DNA from: Streptomyces sp. NBC_00335
GTDB taxonomy: Bacteria > Actinomycetota > Actinomycetes > Streptomycetales > Streptomycetaceae
Direction of reading: 5' to 3'
Assembly (NCBI RefSeq): GCF_036127095.1
Contig: NZ_CP108006.1
Coordinates: forward strand, 3,906,001 to 3,970,000
Length of the DNA: 64,000 nucleotides
The number at the start of each line of letters is the position of its first letter. Position 1 is the first letter of the stretch. A program made the translations under genes and the position numbers. This document shows positions 49,897 to 58,976 of this stretch, in pieces. The notes beneath the pieces were generated by a model. It worked only from the letters and a program-made list of their open reading frames with translations, did no database searches and was not told where the DNA came from.

Positions 49897-51645
49897 ATGG
49901 AACCACTGCACTCGCGCGACGCGGAGCACATCGGTCCGTACCGCCTGCTCGCCCGCCTCGGAACCGGCGGAATGAGCCAGGTCTACCTCGGCCGCGCCGA
50001 GGAGCACGCCCCCGGCACGGGCACCGGGACCTCCACTCATACCAACACCGGCACCGGCACCGGCACCCGGACCCTCGCCCGTACGGGCACCCGCACCGCC
50101 GCCGTGAAGCTGATCCACCCCCACCTCGCCGCCCACCCCGACTTCCGCACCCGTTTCCACCGCGAGGCCGACGCCGCCCGCCTCGTCGGCGGGGCCTGGA
50201 CCGTCGCCGTCCTCGACGCCGACCCCGACGCGGAGATCCCCTGGCTGGCCACCGCCTACATCGCCGGGCCGAACCTGCGCCAAGCCGTGGGGCGCGACTT
50301 CGGCCCGTTGCCGGCCGGCTCCGTACGGGTCCTGGGCGAGGGGCTCTCGTACGCCCTCCAGGACATCCACCGTGCCGGACTCGTCCACCGGGACCTGAAG
50401 CCCGGCAACATCCTGCTCACCGCCGACGGCCCCCGCGTCATCGACTTCGGCATCGCCCGGGCCCTCGGAGCCACCGCCGATCCCGCCCTCACGCAGACCG
50501 GCGAACTCCTCGGCTCCCCCGGCTTCCTCGCCCCCGAGCAGCTCAACGGCACCCCCGTGACCCCGGCCTGCGACGTGTTCGGCCTCGGCTCGGTGCTCGC
50601 CTACGCCGCCACCGGCCGGCTGCCCTTCGGGGACCCGGACCAGCCTGGAGGCATCGCCGCGCTCCTGATGCGCGTCACCGAAGCGGAACCGGACCTGGCC
50701 GGCGTACCGGCCGAACTGCGTGACGTCGTACGCGATTGCCTGCACAAGGACCCGGCCGCCCGGCCCGGCCCCGCCGAGATCCGCGAACGGCTCGGCGCGG
50801 GGCGGAAGGACGCCCCGGACGCCCCGGCAGCCCCGGCCGCCCCGGAGTCCTGGCTGCCCGCGCCCCTCGTCGCGCGGCTCGGGCAGCACGCCATCGCCCT
50901 GCTGGACCGCGTGGACGCCGGCCCGGACCGGCCCGAGCCGGCGACCGTGCCCGCCCAGCGCACCGCGGCGGACCCGGGCCCCGGCCCGTACGCGCCGACT
51001 GCTGCGCCCGCCCCGACGCTCACGCCCGTGCCCGGGGCCTTCTCCGGACACGGGGCCTTCTCCGTGCCCGGACCCGGGCTCGCGGTCGGCGGGCGCTCCC
51101 GGTCCGCGGCCGTCTCCACGGCCCTGCTCGTCGCCGTCGCCGTGGTCGTCGCCGTCGCGGCGGGCGGCACGGTGTACACCGTCATGAGCGGATCCGGCGA
51201 GGGTTCGCCCCGCTCCCACCACGGCGCCGTCCCGGCCGGCTCGTCCGGCCCGCGGGGCACCACTCCTGCCCCTTCTGCCCCTTCCAGCCCTTCCAGCCCT
51301 TCCAGCCCTTCCGCCACTTTGGCCACGCTCCCCGCGGCCTACGCCGGCACCTGGCGGACCACGTACGGCGATCAGAGCTGGCAGCTCACCCTCAGCCCCG
51401 GAACGGCCGGCTCCGACGTCATGTCCCTGACCCTCCAGGCCCCGGGACTCAGCTGCGCGTGGACCGCCCCGCTGCGCTCGGCCACCGCCGACAGTGTCGG
51501 GCTTGACCCCTCCACGGTGATCTCCGGTGCGCCGCCGTCGTGTTCGCCGGGCGGCCGGAGCACCCTGCGGCTGCTCTCCAACGGGAACCTGGTGCGGGAG
51601 CTCGACGGCAGCGCCGCCCTCCCGCTCACGTACCGGCGGCGCTGA
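49897..51645 (+). CDS. Membrane Ser/Thr protein kinase with extracytoplasmic domain
   Basis: A protein of 582 residues from the ATG at 49897 (GGAGGG upstream). Kinase motifs: LGTGGMSQVYLG (about 21-32), catalytic Lys71, HRDLKPGN (Asp about 166), DFG (183-185) and GSPGFLAPEQL. Between the glycine loop and Lys71 sits a Gly/Thr-rich insert of about 33 residues (34-67) encoded by an ACCGGC simple repeat. One membrane helix (about 405-430) follows a Pro/Ala linker, then a Ser/Pro repeat and a C-terminal domain (YAGTWRTTYGDQSWQLTLSPG) that may sense an outside signal. The core kinase looks functional; the insert is unusual. Confidence 0.9.
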   Translation: MEPLHSRDAEHIGPYRLLARLGTGGMSQVYLGRAEEHAPGTGTGTSTHTNTGTGTGTRTLARTGTRTAAVKLIHPHLAAHPDFRTRFHREADAARLVGGAWTVAVLDADPDAEIPWLATAYIAGPNLRQAVGRDFGPLPAGSVRVLGEGLSYALQDIHRAGLVHRDLKPGNILLTADGPRVIDFGIARALGATADPALTQTGELLGSPGFLAPEQLNGTPVTPACDVFGLGSVLAYAATGRLPFGDPDQPGGIAALLMRVTEAEPDLAGVPAELRDVVRDCLHKDPAARPGPAEIRERLGAGRKDAPDAPAAPAAPESWLPAPLVARLGQHAIALLDRVDAGPDRPEPATVPAQRTAADPGPGPYAPTAAPAPTLTPVPGAFSGHGAFSVPGPGLAVGGRSRSAAVSTALLVAVAVVVAVAAGGTVYTVMSGSGEGSPRSHHGAVPAGSSGPRGTTPAPSAPSSPSSPSSPSATLATLPAAYAGTWRTTYGDQSWQLTLSPGTAGSDVMSLTLQAPGLSCAWTAPLRSATADSVGLDPSTVISGAPPSCSPGGRSTLRLLSNGNLVRELDGSAALPLTYRRR

Positions 51646-51714
51646 TTATGTCGATGTCAATAAGCCTGTAGGCAAAGCTTGTTGCATTCCGCGCTCCCCC
51701 GCACACTGCGGCAC

Positions 51715-52131
51715 ATGGAGCCGTTGAAGGTAGTGGCACGACTGTGGGAGCGGATCGAGGCACGCGACTGGGACGGAGTGGCCCTGCTGATCGCCGAGCA
51801 CGCGGTGATCGAGTGGCCCGTGAGCAGCGAACGCATCGTCGGTCGCGACAACTTCATCGCCGTCATCAGCGATGACGACTACGCGGACGAGAGATCCGTC
51901 GACGTGCTCCGCATCCTCGCGGACGGCGATCTCGTCGTGACCGAGGTGGAGATACCTCAGGACCACGTCGTCTACCGCGCCGTCTCCCTGTGGACCGTAC
52001 GGAACGGGCAGATCGCCGGCGCCCGGGAGTACTGGACCAGCCCCGGCCAGGACCCGGCCCCGCGCTGGCGCGCCGGTTTCGTCGAACCGCTCGTGGAGCC
52101 GTCGCTCGCCGAGTCCCTGGCGGCGGACTGA
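51715..52131 (+). CDS. SnoaL/NTF2-like protein
   Basis: A protein of 138 residues from the ATG at 51715. Pattern: VVARLWERIEARDWDGVALLIAEHAVIEWPVSSERIVGRDNFIAVISDDDYA, then VLRILADGDLVVTEVEIPQDHVVYRAVSLWTVRNGQIAGAREYWTSPGQDPAPRWRAGFVEPL. This is the polyketide-cyclase/NTF2 cone fold. Such proteins range from enzymes to binding proteins; no activity is assigned. It is followed by a hairpin and a convergent secreted-protein gene. Confidence 0.87.
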   Translation: MEPLKVVARLWERIEARDWDGVALLIAEHAVIEWPVSSERIVGRDNFIAVISDDDYADERSVDVLRILADGDLVVTEVEIPQDHVVYRAVSLWTVRNGQIAGAREYWTSPGQDPAPRWRAGFVEPLVEPSLAESLAAD

Positions 52132-52147
52132 GCGGGTCCCGACCCGC
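52132..52147. terminator. Short hairpin terminator after the NTF2-like gene
   Basis: GCGGGTC and GACCCGC pair around a 2-nt loop, directly after the stop codon and between convergent genes. Confidence 0.5.
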
Positions 52148-52162
52148 CCGGCTGGGCCCGCC

Positions 52163-52786
52163 TCAGAAGGAGGGCGCGTCCAGCAGCCGCTCCAACCGCA
52201 CCTCGGTCACGCTCACGCCGTCGGGAGCGCCGAACGCCTCGATCATCACGCTGTTGCCGATGTCGGTCACCTCCAGGGCCGGGTGATCGGCCCCCACGCG
52301 CAGGTCGATCCGGACCACGGGCTCGCCGTTGAAGTCCGGCATGCGGTGGATGCGCGCCGCCGGGTACTGCAGGCCGATGAGCTTGTTCCGCAGTTCCTCG
52401 TACGTGCCCGTGTTCGTCCCCGAGAAGGCCCGGCTGATGCGCGTTTGGTGCCGCTGGGCCACGCACTCCTCCGTCGCGTCCAGCGGCACCGCGTCGACCG
52501 GTACGGGCTGGACGGAGTCGGGCGCCGGCTCCACCGCGGTGGTGGTGCCGGCCTCGGCGGACGACGCCACCGCGTCGACGGTGAGGGACAGGTCCGGGGC
52601 GCAACTCTGCCCGATGAGGTCCGCCAGTTCGAGGAACCGCACCTCGGCGTCCTGGTCGCTCGCCGCGACGGCGCCGGGCACTGAGGTCGGGGCGGCGGTG
52701 GCGTTCTGCGCGCCGAGACCGGCCAGGACGACGACGCCGCTCAGGGCGGCCACCAGCAGGGACTTCGGGAGAAGAGTTGTTCGCAT
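52163..52786 (-). CDS. Secreted hypothetical protein
   Basis: A protein of 207 residues from the ATG at 52786. The signal peptide is MRTTLLPKSLLVAALSGVVVLAGLGAQNATAA with a likely cleavage after ATAA. The mature part has DQDAEVRFLELADLIGQSCAPDLSLTVDAV, ECVAQRHQTRISRAFSGTNTGTYEELRNKLIGLQYPAARIHRMPDFNGEPVVRIDLRV and a C-terminal beta-rich stretch; two cysteines may pair. I do not recognise the family. It is transcribed towards the NTF2-like gene. Confidence 0.75.
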   Translation of the reverse strand: MRTTLLPKSLLVAALSGVVVLAGLGAQNATAAPTSVPGAVAASDQDAEVRFLELADLIGQSCAPDLSLTVDAVASSAEAGTTTAVEPAPDSVQPVPVDAVPLDATEECVAQRHQTRISRAFSGTNTGTYEELRNKLIGLQYPAARIHRMPDFNGEPVVRIDLRVGADHPALEVTDIGNSVMIEAFGAPDGVSVTEVRLERLLDAPSF

Positions 52787-53090
52787 GTCCGTACGATGCG
52801 GCCGGCTGGCCACCGGCCACATGAGTACCCGTACTCAACCCACCGGGAGCACGAACTCACCCACCAACTCCCCCAGTCACCCGGTCACCCGGTCACCCGG
52901 TCCCCGAGTCACCCGGTCACTCAGTCGCCAACGCCCGGCGAACCGCCCTCTGAGTAGCCCCTGTCATACCTGAGAGCTACTTGGGAAGTGGGCTCTCCAG
53001 TGGGACGCCGACCAGGGCTCCCGATTCCTAACTTCGTGACCAGAGAACACCGCACGAACTCCCCTCTGGCACGAGCGAAGGAACGGACTC
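52787..53090. repeat. Intergenic region with a TCACCCGG tandem repeat
   Basis: This 304-bp divergent gap holds five or six imperfect copies of an 8-10-bp TCACCCGG unit (about 52874-52925). The rest should contain the promoters of the secreted-protein gene and of the hydrolase gene at 53091. No small gene is supported. Confidence 0.6.
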
Positions 53091-54170
53091 ATGAACCGCC
53101 GACCGCGACCCACCGCACGTCCCGACGGCCGCCGCGGCGGCCGTCTGCGCCGCACGCTGCTGGCCGGGCTCGTCGCCGCGGCCGTGGTGTTCCCCGTTTC
53201 CGCCGCCGCTTCCCCGGACGTCCCCGCGCCGGCCCCGGCGGTCCTCGGCGAGAGCGCCGCCCTCCCCGACCGGTACGCCGCCCACCTCGCCAACCTCGCC
53301 GAGGCGGCCCGTACGGCGCAGAACGCCGGCCGCCAGGGCCGCGCGGCGAAGCTCCGGGCGATGGAGGCGGGCGGCGATGCCCGGTTCCTCGTCTTCGACG
53401 GGCGCGGCAAGGGCCGCGCGATAGAGGTGTTCGGCGATCTGGAAACCGCCGACCGGGTCGCGGTCCTGGTCCCCGGGTCGGACACGACGCTGGACACCTA
53501 CCAGAGGTTCCGCGCCGGAGCCGTCGCCCTTCAGCAGCGCCTCCGCGCCGAGCACCCCCGGTCCGCCGTGGTCGCCTGGCTCGGGTACGACACCCCCGGC
53601 ACGGTCAGCCCGGCCGTCCTGACCACCGGCCGCGCCGACGAGGCCGCCGCCGAACTCGGCTCCTTCCTTCCCCGGTTGGCCCGGCTGGCCGCCCCGGAGG
53701 CCCGCCTCTCGCTCCTCTGCCATTCCTACGGATCCGTCGTCTGCGCCCGTACGGGGACGGGCCCCGAGGTCACCGACATCGCGCTGTTCGGCAGTCCGGG
53801 CACGGCGGCCGGTTCCGCCGCGGACCTGCCGACCCGGGCCCGGGTCTGGGCCGGCCGGGGCGGATCCGACTGGATCTCCGGTGTCCCGCACGTCCGCGTC
53901 GGCGGCATCGGCTTCGGCACCGATCCCGTGGACCCGGCCTTCGGAGCCCTGCCCTTCGCGGCCGGATCCGGGGGCCACAGCGACTACCTCAAGCCGGGCA
54001 CCGAGTCCCTGAACAGTCTGGCCGGGATCGTGCTCGGCGCCTCCCCGGCGGCCCGGCCCGTCCCGGGCCCCGCTCCCGCAGCTGCCTCCGCCTCGTCCCC
54101 CACCGCCCTGACCGCCCTCCTCGCCCCGTCCGCCCCCGCTGCTCCGGAGGTCTCCCGTGCGCGTGCGTGA
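53091..54170 (+). CDS. Alpha/beta hydrolase (DUF1023-like), secreted
   Basis: A protein of 359 residues from the ATG at 53091, with GAAGGA upstream. An N-terminal basic, Arg-rich stretch with RRTLLAGLVAAAVVFPVSAAA suggests export. The hydrolase part has the nucleophile elbow LSLLCHSYGSVVCA (Ser about 213) with VAVLVPGSDTTLDTYQRFRAGAVAL before it, a DUF1023 pattern. A likely acid/His pair is in DPVDPAFGALPFAAGSGGHSDYL. Substrate is unknown. It overlaps the next gene, encoding a membrane acyltransferase, by 14 bp. Confidence 0.85.
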   Translation: MNRRPRPTARPDGRRGGRLRRTLLAGLVAAAVVFPVSAAASPDVPAPAPAVLGESAALPDRYAAHLANLAEAARTAQNAGRQGRAAKLRAMEAGGDARFLVFDGRGKGRAIEVFGDLETADRVAVLVPGSDTTLDTYQRFRAGAVALQQRLRAEHPRSAVVAWLGYDTPGTVSPAVLTTGRADEAAAELGSFLPRLARLAAPEARLSLLCHSYGSVVCARTGTGPEVTDIALFGSPGTAAGSAADLPTRARVWAGRGGSDWISGVPHVRVGGIGFGTDPVDPAFGALPFAAGSGGHSDYLKPGTESLNSLAGIVLGASPAARPVPGPAPAAASASSPTALTALLAPSAPAAPEVSRARA

Positions 54171-55464
54171 ACCGCAGACCCGCTGGTCCGTCCTCGCGGA
54201 CCGGATCGACTCCGGAACCCCCGCCCACCGGGACCGGGCCGTGGACGCCCTCCGGGCCTTCGCCATCCTCGGCGTGGTGCTGGGCCACTGGCTGGTCACC
54301 GCGCTCACCAGCGCCGACGGCGGCCTCAGCAGCACCAGCCCGCTGGCCCACCTGAGCGGACTGGCCCCGGTCTCCTGGGTGTTCCAGACCCTGGCCGTCT
54401 TCTTCCTGGTCGGCGGCCACGTCGCCGCCCAGGGGTACGCGTCGGCGCGCGGCCGCGGAGTCCCGTACGGGCAGTGGGTCCGTCAGCGTCTCGGCAGGCT
54501 GTTCCGGCCGGTCGCCGCCGTCCTGGTCCTCTGGAGCATCGCCGCCGGCGGCATGCTGCTCGGCGGCGTCGGGACGGACACCGTCCGGACCCTGCTCAAG
54601 CTCGTCCTGTCACCTCTGTGGTTCCTCCTCGTCTTCGCCGCGCTGACCGCCGCGACCCCGCTCGTCGCCCGGCTGAGCCCGCTGTGGCCGCTGGCCGTGG
54701 TGGCCTCGGTCGATGTCTGGCGGTTCGGGTTCGGCGGGCCCGAAGGGATCGGCTGGGTCAATGTGGCCGCCGGCTGGCTGGTGCCCTACACCCTGGGCGC
54801 CGCCTGGTCGCGGGGTGCCTTCGCCCGGCGTACCCCGGCCGCCCTTCTGCTGGGCGGGGGGATCGCCGCCACGACCGCACTGATCCTCTGGGGCGGGTAC
54901 CCCGCTTCGATGGTCGGCGTCCCCGGAGCCGCGATCTCGAATCTGAACCCGCCGACGCTGGCCGCCGTGGCGTTCGGACTGGCCCAGTGCGGGCTGGCGC
55001 TGCTGCTGCGGGGACCGCTGGCCCGGGTGATGAGCCGGCCACGGGCCTGGGCGAAGGTGGCCCTTGTGAACCTGTCCGCCATGACGATCTTCCTGTGGCA
55101 CCAGACCGCGATGATGGCCGTCACCGCCCTGGGACTGCTGATCTCCACCGATCTGCCGGGCCTGCACACCGTGCCGGACTCCGCGGAGTGGATAGCCGTC
55201 CGGCTGCTCTGGCTGCCCGTGTTCGCAGCGGCGCTGGCGGTCTGCTGGGCCGCCTTCCACACCTACGAGCAGGTCGGCGGCCGCCCCCGTGGCCGGACCC
55301 GGCGCGGATCCTCCGGCGCACCGGCCGCCCCCTCCCGGATCGTCGCCTCGTCCGCCGCGGCCCGGCGGAGTGCCTCCCCCGTAGCTCCCACCTCCTCAAC
55401 TCCGGCCGGTGAAAGCACAGTCACCGGGCCGGTGGCTCCCGCCAAGGAGAACCTCCATGCCTAG
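54157..55464 (+). CDS. Integral membrane acyltransferase (AcylT-3 type)
   Basis: A protein of 435 residues from the ATG at 54157. Core pattern: RDRAVDALRAFAILGVVLGHWLVTALTS (catalytic His in VVLGHWL), FQTLAVFFLVGGHVAA, then about ten hydrophobic segments, and VALVNLSAMTIFLWHQTAMMAV. AcylT-3 proteins transfer acyl groups to sugars, antibiotics or cell-surface polymers. A Ser/Pro/Ala-rich tail of about 60 residues ends the protein. It overlaps the hydrolase gene (14 bp) and the histidine kinase gene (8 bp), so four genes here form one coupled unit. Confidence 0.86.
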   Translation: MRVREPQTRWSVLADRIDSGTPAHRDRAVDALRAFAILGVVLGHWLVTALTSADGGLSSTSPLAHLSGLAPVSWVFQTLAVFFLVGGHVAAQGYASARGRGVPYGQWVRQRLGRLFRPVAAVLVLWSIAAGGMLLGGVGTDTVRTLLKLVLSPLWFLLVFAALTAATPLVARLSPLWPLAVVASVDVWRFGFGGPEGIGWVNVAAGWLVPYTLGAAWSRGAFARRTPAALLLGGGIAATTALILWGGYPASMVGVPGAAISNLNPPTLAAVAFGLAQCGLALLLRGPLARVMSRPRAWAKVALVNLSAMTIFLWHQTAMMAVTALGLLISTDLPGLHTVPDSAEWIAVRLLWLPVFAAALAVCWAAFHTYEQVGGRPRGRTRRGSSGAPAAPSRIVASSAAARRSASPVAPTSSTPAGESTVTGPVAPAKENLHA

Positions 55465-56890
55465 GCTGGGCGATGTGAACGAGCAGAGCGAGCCCCCGAC
55501 TCCGGCCCCGAGCCCGGATCCGGGTCCGGGTCCGGCCGACCACGCGGCCGTGGCTGCGACCGCGGGCGGCAGGGAGCCGGGAGACGCCCCCGCCAGGGCC
55601 TCGGCCGTGGTGCGGGGTGTGGCCCGGGGGCTGCTGGACCTGAAGTCCGATCCCCTGCCGAGGATGTCGCGGCCACGCTGGCTGGCCTGGGGCCCGCACG
55701 TGGTGCTCACCTATCTGGCGCTGGCCTTCTTCGCCGTCACCACGGAGCAGCTCGGCAACCACTACGGGGTCCACGGCTCCGTCCGGTCGTTGCTGGGGAC
55801 CCTGGTCGGCGTGTCCATCGTGATCGCGATGCGGTGGCCGATGGCCGGGTACTGGCTCGGCCTGACCGCGGCGGGGCTGATCGCCGGTCAGATCCACGGC
55901 CACGTCGGGCAGGGCCAGAGCTGGCCGTGGATGCCTGCCGGACTGTTCGCCTTCGCCCCGGTGCTGCTGCTGGTGTCCCTGCGGGTGCCGCCCCGGGTGA
56001 CCGTCGGGGCCGTCACCGTCGTCATCGCGTACACCGGGCTGGCCGAGGGCCTCTTCAGACCCGAGAACAGCGGCACCGGAACCCCCGGGGCCATCCTTCT
56101 GTTCGCCTTCACCGGCCTCCTCGGCTACGCCCTGCGCGCGACCCGGCTGACCCGCACACAGCTCGTCCGGCAGGAGACCCTCACCGAGGAGGAGCGCGCC
56201 CGGCGCACCCTGCTGGAGGAGCGCAGCCGGATCGCCCGTGAGCTGCACGACGTCGTCGCGCACCACATGTCGGTGATCTCCATCCAGGCGCAGGTGGCCC
56301 CCTATCTCGTGGAGAACCCGTCGGAGGAGCTCAAGGAGAACCTGGCCGGGATCCGCGCGAATGCCGTGGAGGCCCTGACGGAGCTGCGCCGCGTGCTGGG
56401 GGTGCTGCGTTCCGAGCACCCCGACGAGGCCAGCGGTCCGCACCATCCGCAGCCCACCCTGGCCGAGTTGGACGGCCTCGTGGACAACGTGCGGGCCGCC
56501 GGGCTGGACGTCACCGTCGAGATCGCGGGCATCCGCCGCCCGTTGTCCCCCGGGGTGGAGCTCACGGCGTACCGGATCGTGCAGGAGGCGCTGAGCAACT
56601 GCCTGCGCCACGCGCCCGGCTCCCGCGTGGAGGTCGGCATCGCCTACGGACCCCGCGATGTGCACCTGTGCGTGGCCAACACGACCCCCACCCGGCCGGC
56701 CCCGCCGACCATGGGAGCGGGGCACGGGCTGCTGGGGATGCGGGAGCGAGCGGGCATGCTGGGGGGCGAGCTGGCCGCCGGCCCCCGCCCCGACGGAGGG
56801 TACGAGGTGAGCGCCGTACTACCGATGGATCCCGCGCCCCCGGGCGGCGGGCCTTCCCCCGCCCCCGCGACGATGGACAAGGACTCATGA
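55457..56890 (+). CDS. NarL/DesK-type sensor histidine kinase 1
   Basis: A protein of 477 residues from the ATG at 55457, with AAGGAGA upstream. A disordered Pro-rich N terminus precedes about four membrane segments (LTYLALAFFAVTT; VGVSIVIAMRW; MAGYWLGLTAAGLIAGQI; GLFAFAPVLLLVSLRVPPR). HisKA_3 is LLEERSRIARELHDVVAHHMSVISIQAQVAPY (phospho-His in LHDVV). HATPase_c ends in GHGLLGMRERAGMLGGELAAGPR. The signal is unknown. It is coupled to its response regulator by ATGA. Confidence 0.92.
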   Translation: MPRLGDVNEQSEPPTPAPSPDPGPGPADHAAVAATAGGREPGDAPARASAVVRGVARGLLDLKSDPLPRMSRPRWLAWGPHVVLTYLALAFFAVTTEQLGNHYGVHGSVRSLLGTLVGVSIVIAMRWPMAGYWLGLTAAGLIAGQIHGHVGQGQSWPWMPAGLFAFAPVLLLVSLRVPPRVTVGAVTVVIAYTGLAEGLFRPENSGTGTPGAILLFAFTGLLGYALRATRLTRTQLVRQETLTEEERARRTLLEERSRIARELHDVVAHHMSVISIQAQVAPYLVENPSEELKENLAGIRANAVEALTELRRVLGVLRSEHPDEASGPHHPQPTLAELDGLVDNVRAAGLDVTVEIAGIRRPLSPGVELTAYRIVQEALSNCLRHAPGSRVEVGIAYGPRDVHLCVANTTPTRPAPPTMGAGHGLLGMRERAGMLGGELAAGPRPDGGYEVSAVLPMDPAPPGGGPSPAPATMDKDS

Positions 56891-57561
56891 CTGCTGCCCC
56901 GATCAAGGTGATGATCGCCGACGACCAGATGATGGTCCGCCAGGGCTTCACCGTGCTCCTCGACGCCCAGCCCGACATCGAGGTCGTCGGTCAGGCCGTC
57001 GACGGCGCCGAGGCCGTGGCCAAGGTCGCCGAACTGGCCCCGGACGTGGTCCTGATGGACATCCGGATGCCCGGGATGGGCGGGATCGAGGCCACCTCCC
57101 TCATCACCGCCGTCCCGGGCTCCGCGGTGAAGGTGCTGGTGCTGACCACCTTCGACCTCGACGAGTACGTGTACGAGGCGCTGCGCGCCGGCGCCTCGGG
57201 GTTCCTCCTCAAGGACGCCTCCGCCGATCAGCTGGCGGAGGCGGTCCGCGTCATCGCTGCCGGGGAAGCCCTCCTCGCGCCGAACATCACGAAGCGGCTG
57301 ATCACCGAGTTCTCCCGGCTGGGAGCTCCGCGGGCGCCTTCGAAGGCGCGGATCGACGAGCTGACGGAGCGGGAGACGGAGGTCCTGTCGCTGGTCGCCC
57401 AGGGCATGTCGAACGCGGAGATCGCCCGGCACCTGGTCCTGGCCGAGCAGACGGTCAAAACGCACGTGGGCCGGATCCTGGTGAAGCTGGGCCTGCGGGA
57501 CCGCACGCAGGCGGCGGTGTTCGCGTACGAGACGGGCCTGATCCGTCCGACGGGCTACTGA
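56887..57561 (+). CDS. NarL/LuxR-type response regulator 1
   Basis: A protein of 224 residues from the ATG at 56887. The receiver has phosphoacceptor Asp in VVLMDIRMPGMGG (about 58), acidic DDQ near the N terminus and Lys in FLLKDASADQL. The LuxR HTH is LTERETEVLSLVAQGMSNAEIARHLVLAEQTVKTHVGRILVKLGLRDRTQAAVFAYE. Target genes are unknown. The unit is followed by a closely similar pair. Confidence 0.94.
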   Translation: MTAAPIKVMIADDQMMVRQGFTVLLDAQPDIEVVGQAVDGAEAVAKVAELAPDVVLMDIRMPGMGGIEATSLITAVPGSAVKVLVLTTFDLDEYVYEALRAGASGFLLKDASADQLAEAVRVIAAGEALLAPNITKRLITEFSRLGAPRAPSKARIDELTERETEVLSLVAQGMSNAEIARHLVLAEQTVKTHVGRILVKLGLRDRTQAAVFAYETGLIRPTGY

Positions 57562-57650
57562 AGCGGCCCCGGTAGTACTTGAGGGGGACCCCGGGAAATC
57601 CCCTTCAGCGGCGACGCGGACCAGGCCAGGGCCCACCTACCGTGGGGAGC

Positions 57651-58976
57651 ATGACCGAGACGACCCCCGGGGCGACCCCCCGGGCCCCAGAGATCCGGCT
57701 GGCTTCGGGCTTCATCCAGAGCCTGCGCCAGGCTCTGATCACCGATGCCTTCGCCTACCGCCCACTGCCCCCGATGCGCACGGACGGGCCGCTGACCCGG
57801 CTGCTCCCGAAGCGGATACGGGTGGAGGCCGCACACCTGCCGCACGCATCCGTCTGCCTGATCGCGTTCCTCGTGGTGGTCTTCACCTCGATCACCACCG
57901 GTCTGCCCCAGGCCGCTTCCCTGGTGATGGGGCTGCTCGCGGCAACCCCGATCGCGATGACCCTGGTGCGGCCGCTGGGGGCGTTCTGGGTCGCCGTGGC
58001 GGTCACCCTGGTCTTCTCGGTCGTCAGCGGCTCCGATCCCAACTGGCCGTGGATCCCCGCCACCTTCTTCTCGTACCTCGCGACGGTGACCCTGGTGGCG
58101 ATGCGGACCAGTCCCCGGACGGCCGGCTGGATGTGGGTGGTCACGCTGTCGATCGGCATCGGGACGTCCATCGTGCTCGGCCACGGCCAGAACATCAACG
58201 TCGGCCCGATGGCCTTCGCCTCGGCGATCGCCCTGCTCGCGGTGAGCCTCCGCACGATCCGCAAGCAGGCGGAGCAGGAGGTCACCGCGCAGCAGGAGGT
58301 CACCGCCGTCGAGCGGGACCGGCGCACCCTGCTGGAGGAGCGGACCACGATCGCGCGGGAACTCCACGACGTGGTCGCCCACCACATGTCGGTGGTGGCC
58401 ATCCAGGCGGAGGCCGCGCCCTACCGGGTGAAGAATCCGCCGCCGGAGCTGGAGGCAGCGTTCGTCACCATCCGGGAGAACGCGGTGGCGGCCCTGACCG
58501 AGCTGCGCCGGGTGCTGGGTGTCGTCCGCTCCGCGGACTACGAGGCGCCGGACGCCCCGCAGCCGACGCTGGCCTCGCTGGACGGACTGCTGGCCAATGT
58601 GCGAGAGGCCGGGCTGAGCGTGGACAAGACCGTGACGGGCGCGGTGCGCGAACTGCCGCCGGGCGTGGAGCTGTCGGCCTACCGGATCATCCAGGAGGCC
58701 CTGAGCAACACCCTGCGGCACGCCCCGGGCGCCGCCGCCGGGGTCGAGGTCTCGTACGTGCTGGGCGGGCTGGGGCTGCGCATCGTCAACGAGGCCGGCA
58801 CCGGAGATGTGCGGCCCTCGCCGGGGGCCGGTCAGGGGGTCACCGGGATGCGTGAGCGGGTGGCCATGCTGGAAGGGGAGATGACCGCCGGGGAGCTTGC
58901 CTCCGGGGGGTTCGAGGTGGCGGTGTTCATACCCGTGGCCGGCAGCCGCCCGGATCTGGCGAAGGATCCGGCATGA
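57651..58976 (+). CDS. NarL/DesK-type sensor histidine kinase 2
   Basis: A protein of 441 residues from the ATG at 57651, with GGGGAG upstream. The layout matches kinase 1: a cytoplasmic start, several membrane segments (VCLIAFLVVVFTSIT; ASLVMGLLAATPIAMTLV; FWVAVAVTLVFSVVSG; AGWMWVVTLSIGIGTSI), HisKA_3 LLEERTTIARELHDVVAHHMSVVAIQAEAAPYRVKN, and HATPase_c ending in GVTGMRERVAMLEGEMTAGEL. The kinase cores of the two sensors are clearly paralogous while the sensing halves differ. It is coupled to regulator 2 by ATGA. Confidence 0.92.
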   Translation: MTETTPGATPRAPEIRLASGFIQSLRQALITDAFAYRPLPPMRTDGPLTRLLPKRIRVEAAHLPHASVCLIAFLVVVFTSITTGLPQAASLVMGLLAATPIAMTLVRPLGAFWVAVAVTLVFSVVSGSDPNWPWIPATFFSYLATVTLVAMRTSPRTAGWMWVVTLSIGIGTSIVLGHGQNINVGPMAFASAIALLAVSLRTIRKQAEQEVTAQQEVTAVERDRRTLLEERTTIARELHDVVAHHMSVVAIQAEAAPYRVKNPPPELEAAFVTIRENAVAALTELRRVLGVVRSADYEAPDAPQPTLASLDGLLANVREAGLSVDKTVTGAVRELPPGVELSAYRIIQEALSNTLRHAPGAAAGVEVSYVLGGLGLRIVNEAGTGDVRPSPGAGQGVTGMRERVAMLEGEMTAGELASGGFEVAVFIPVAGSRPDLAKDPA

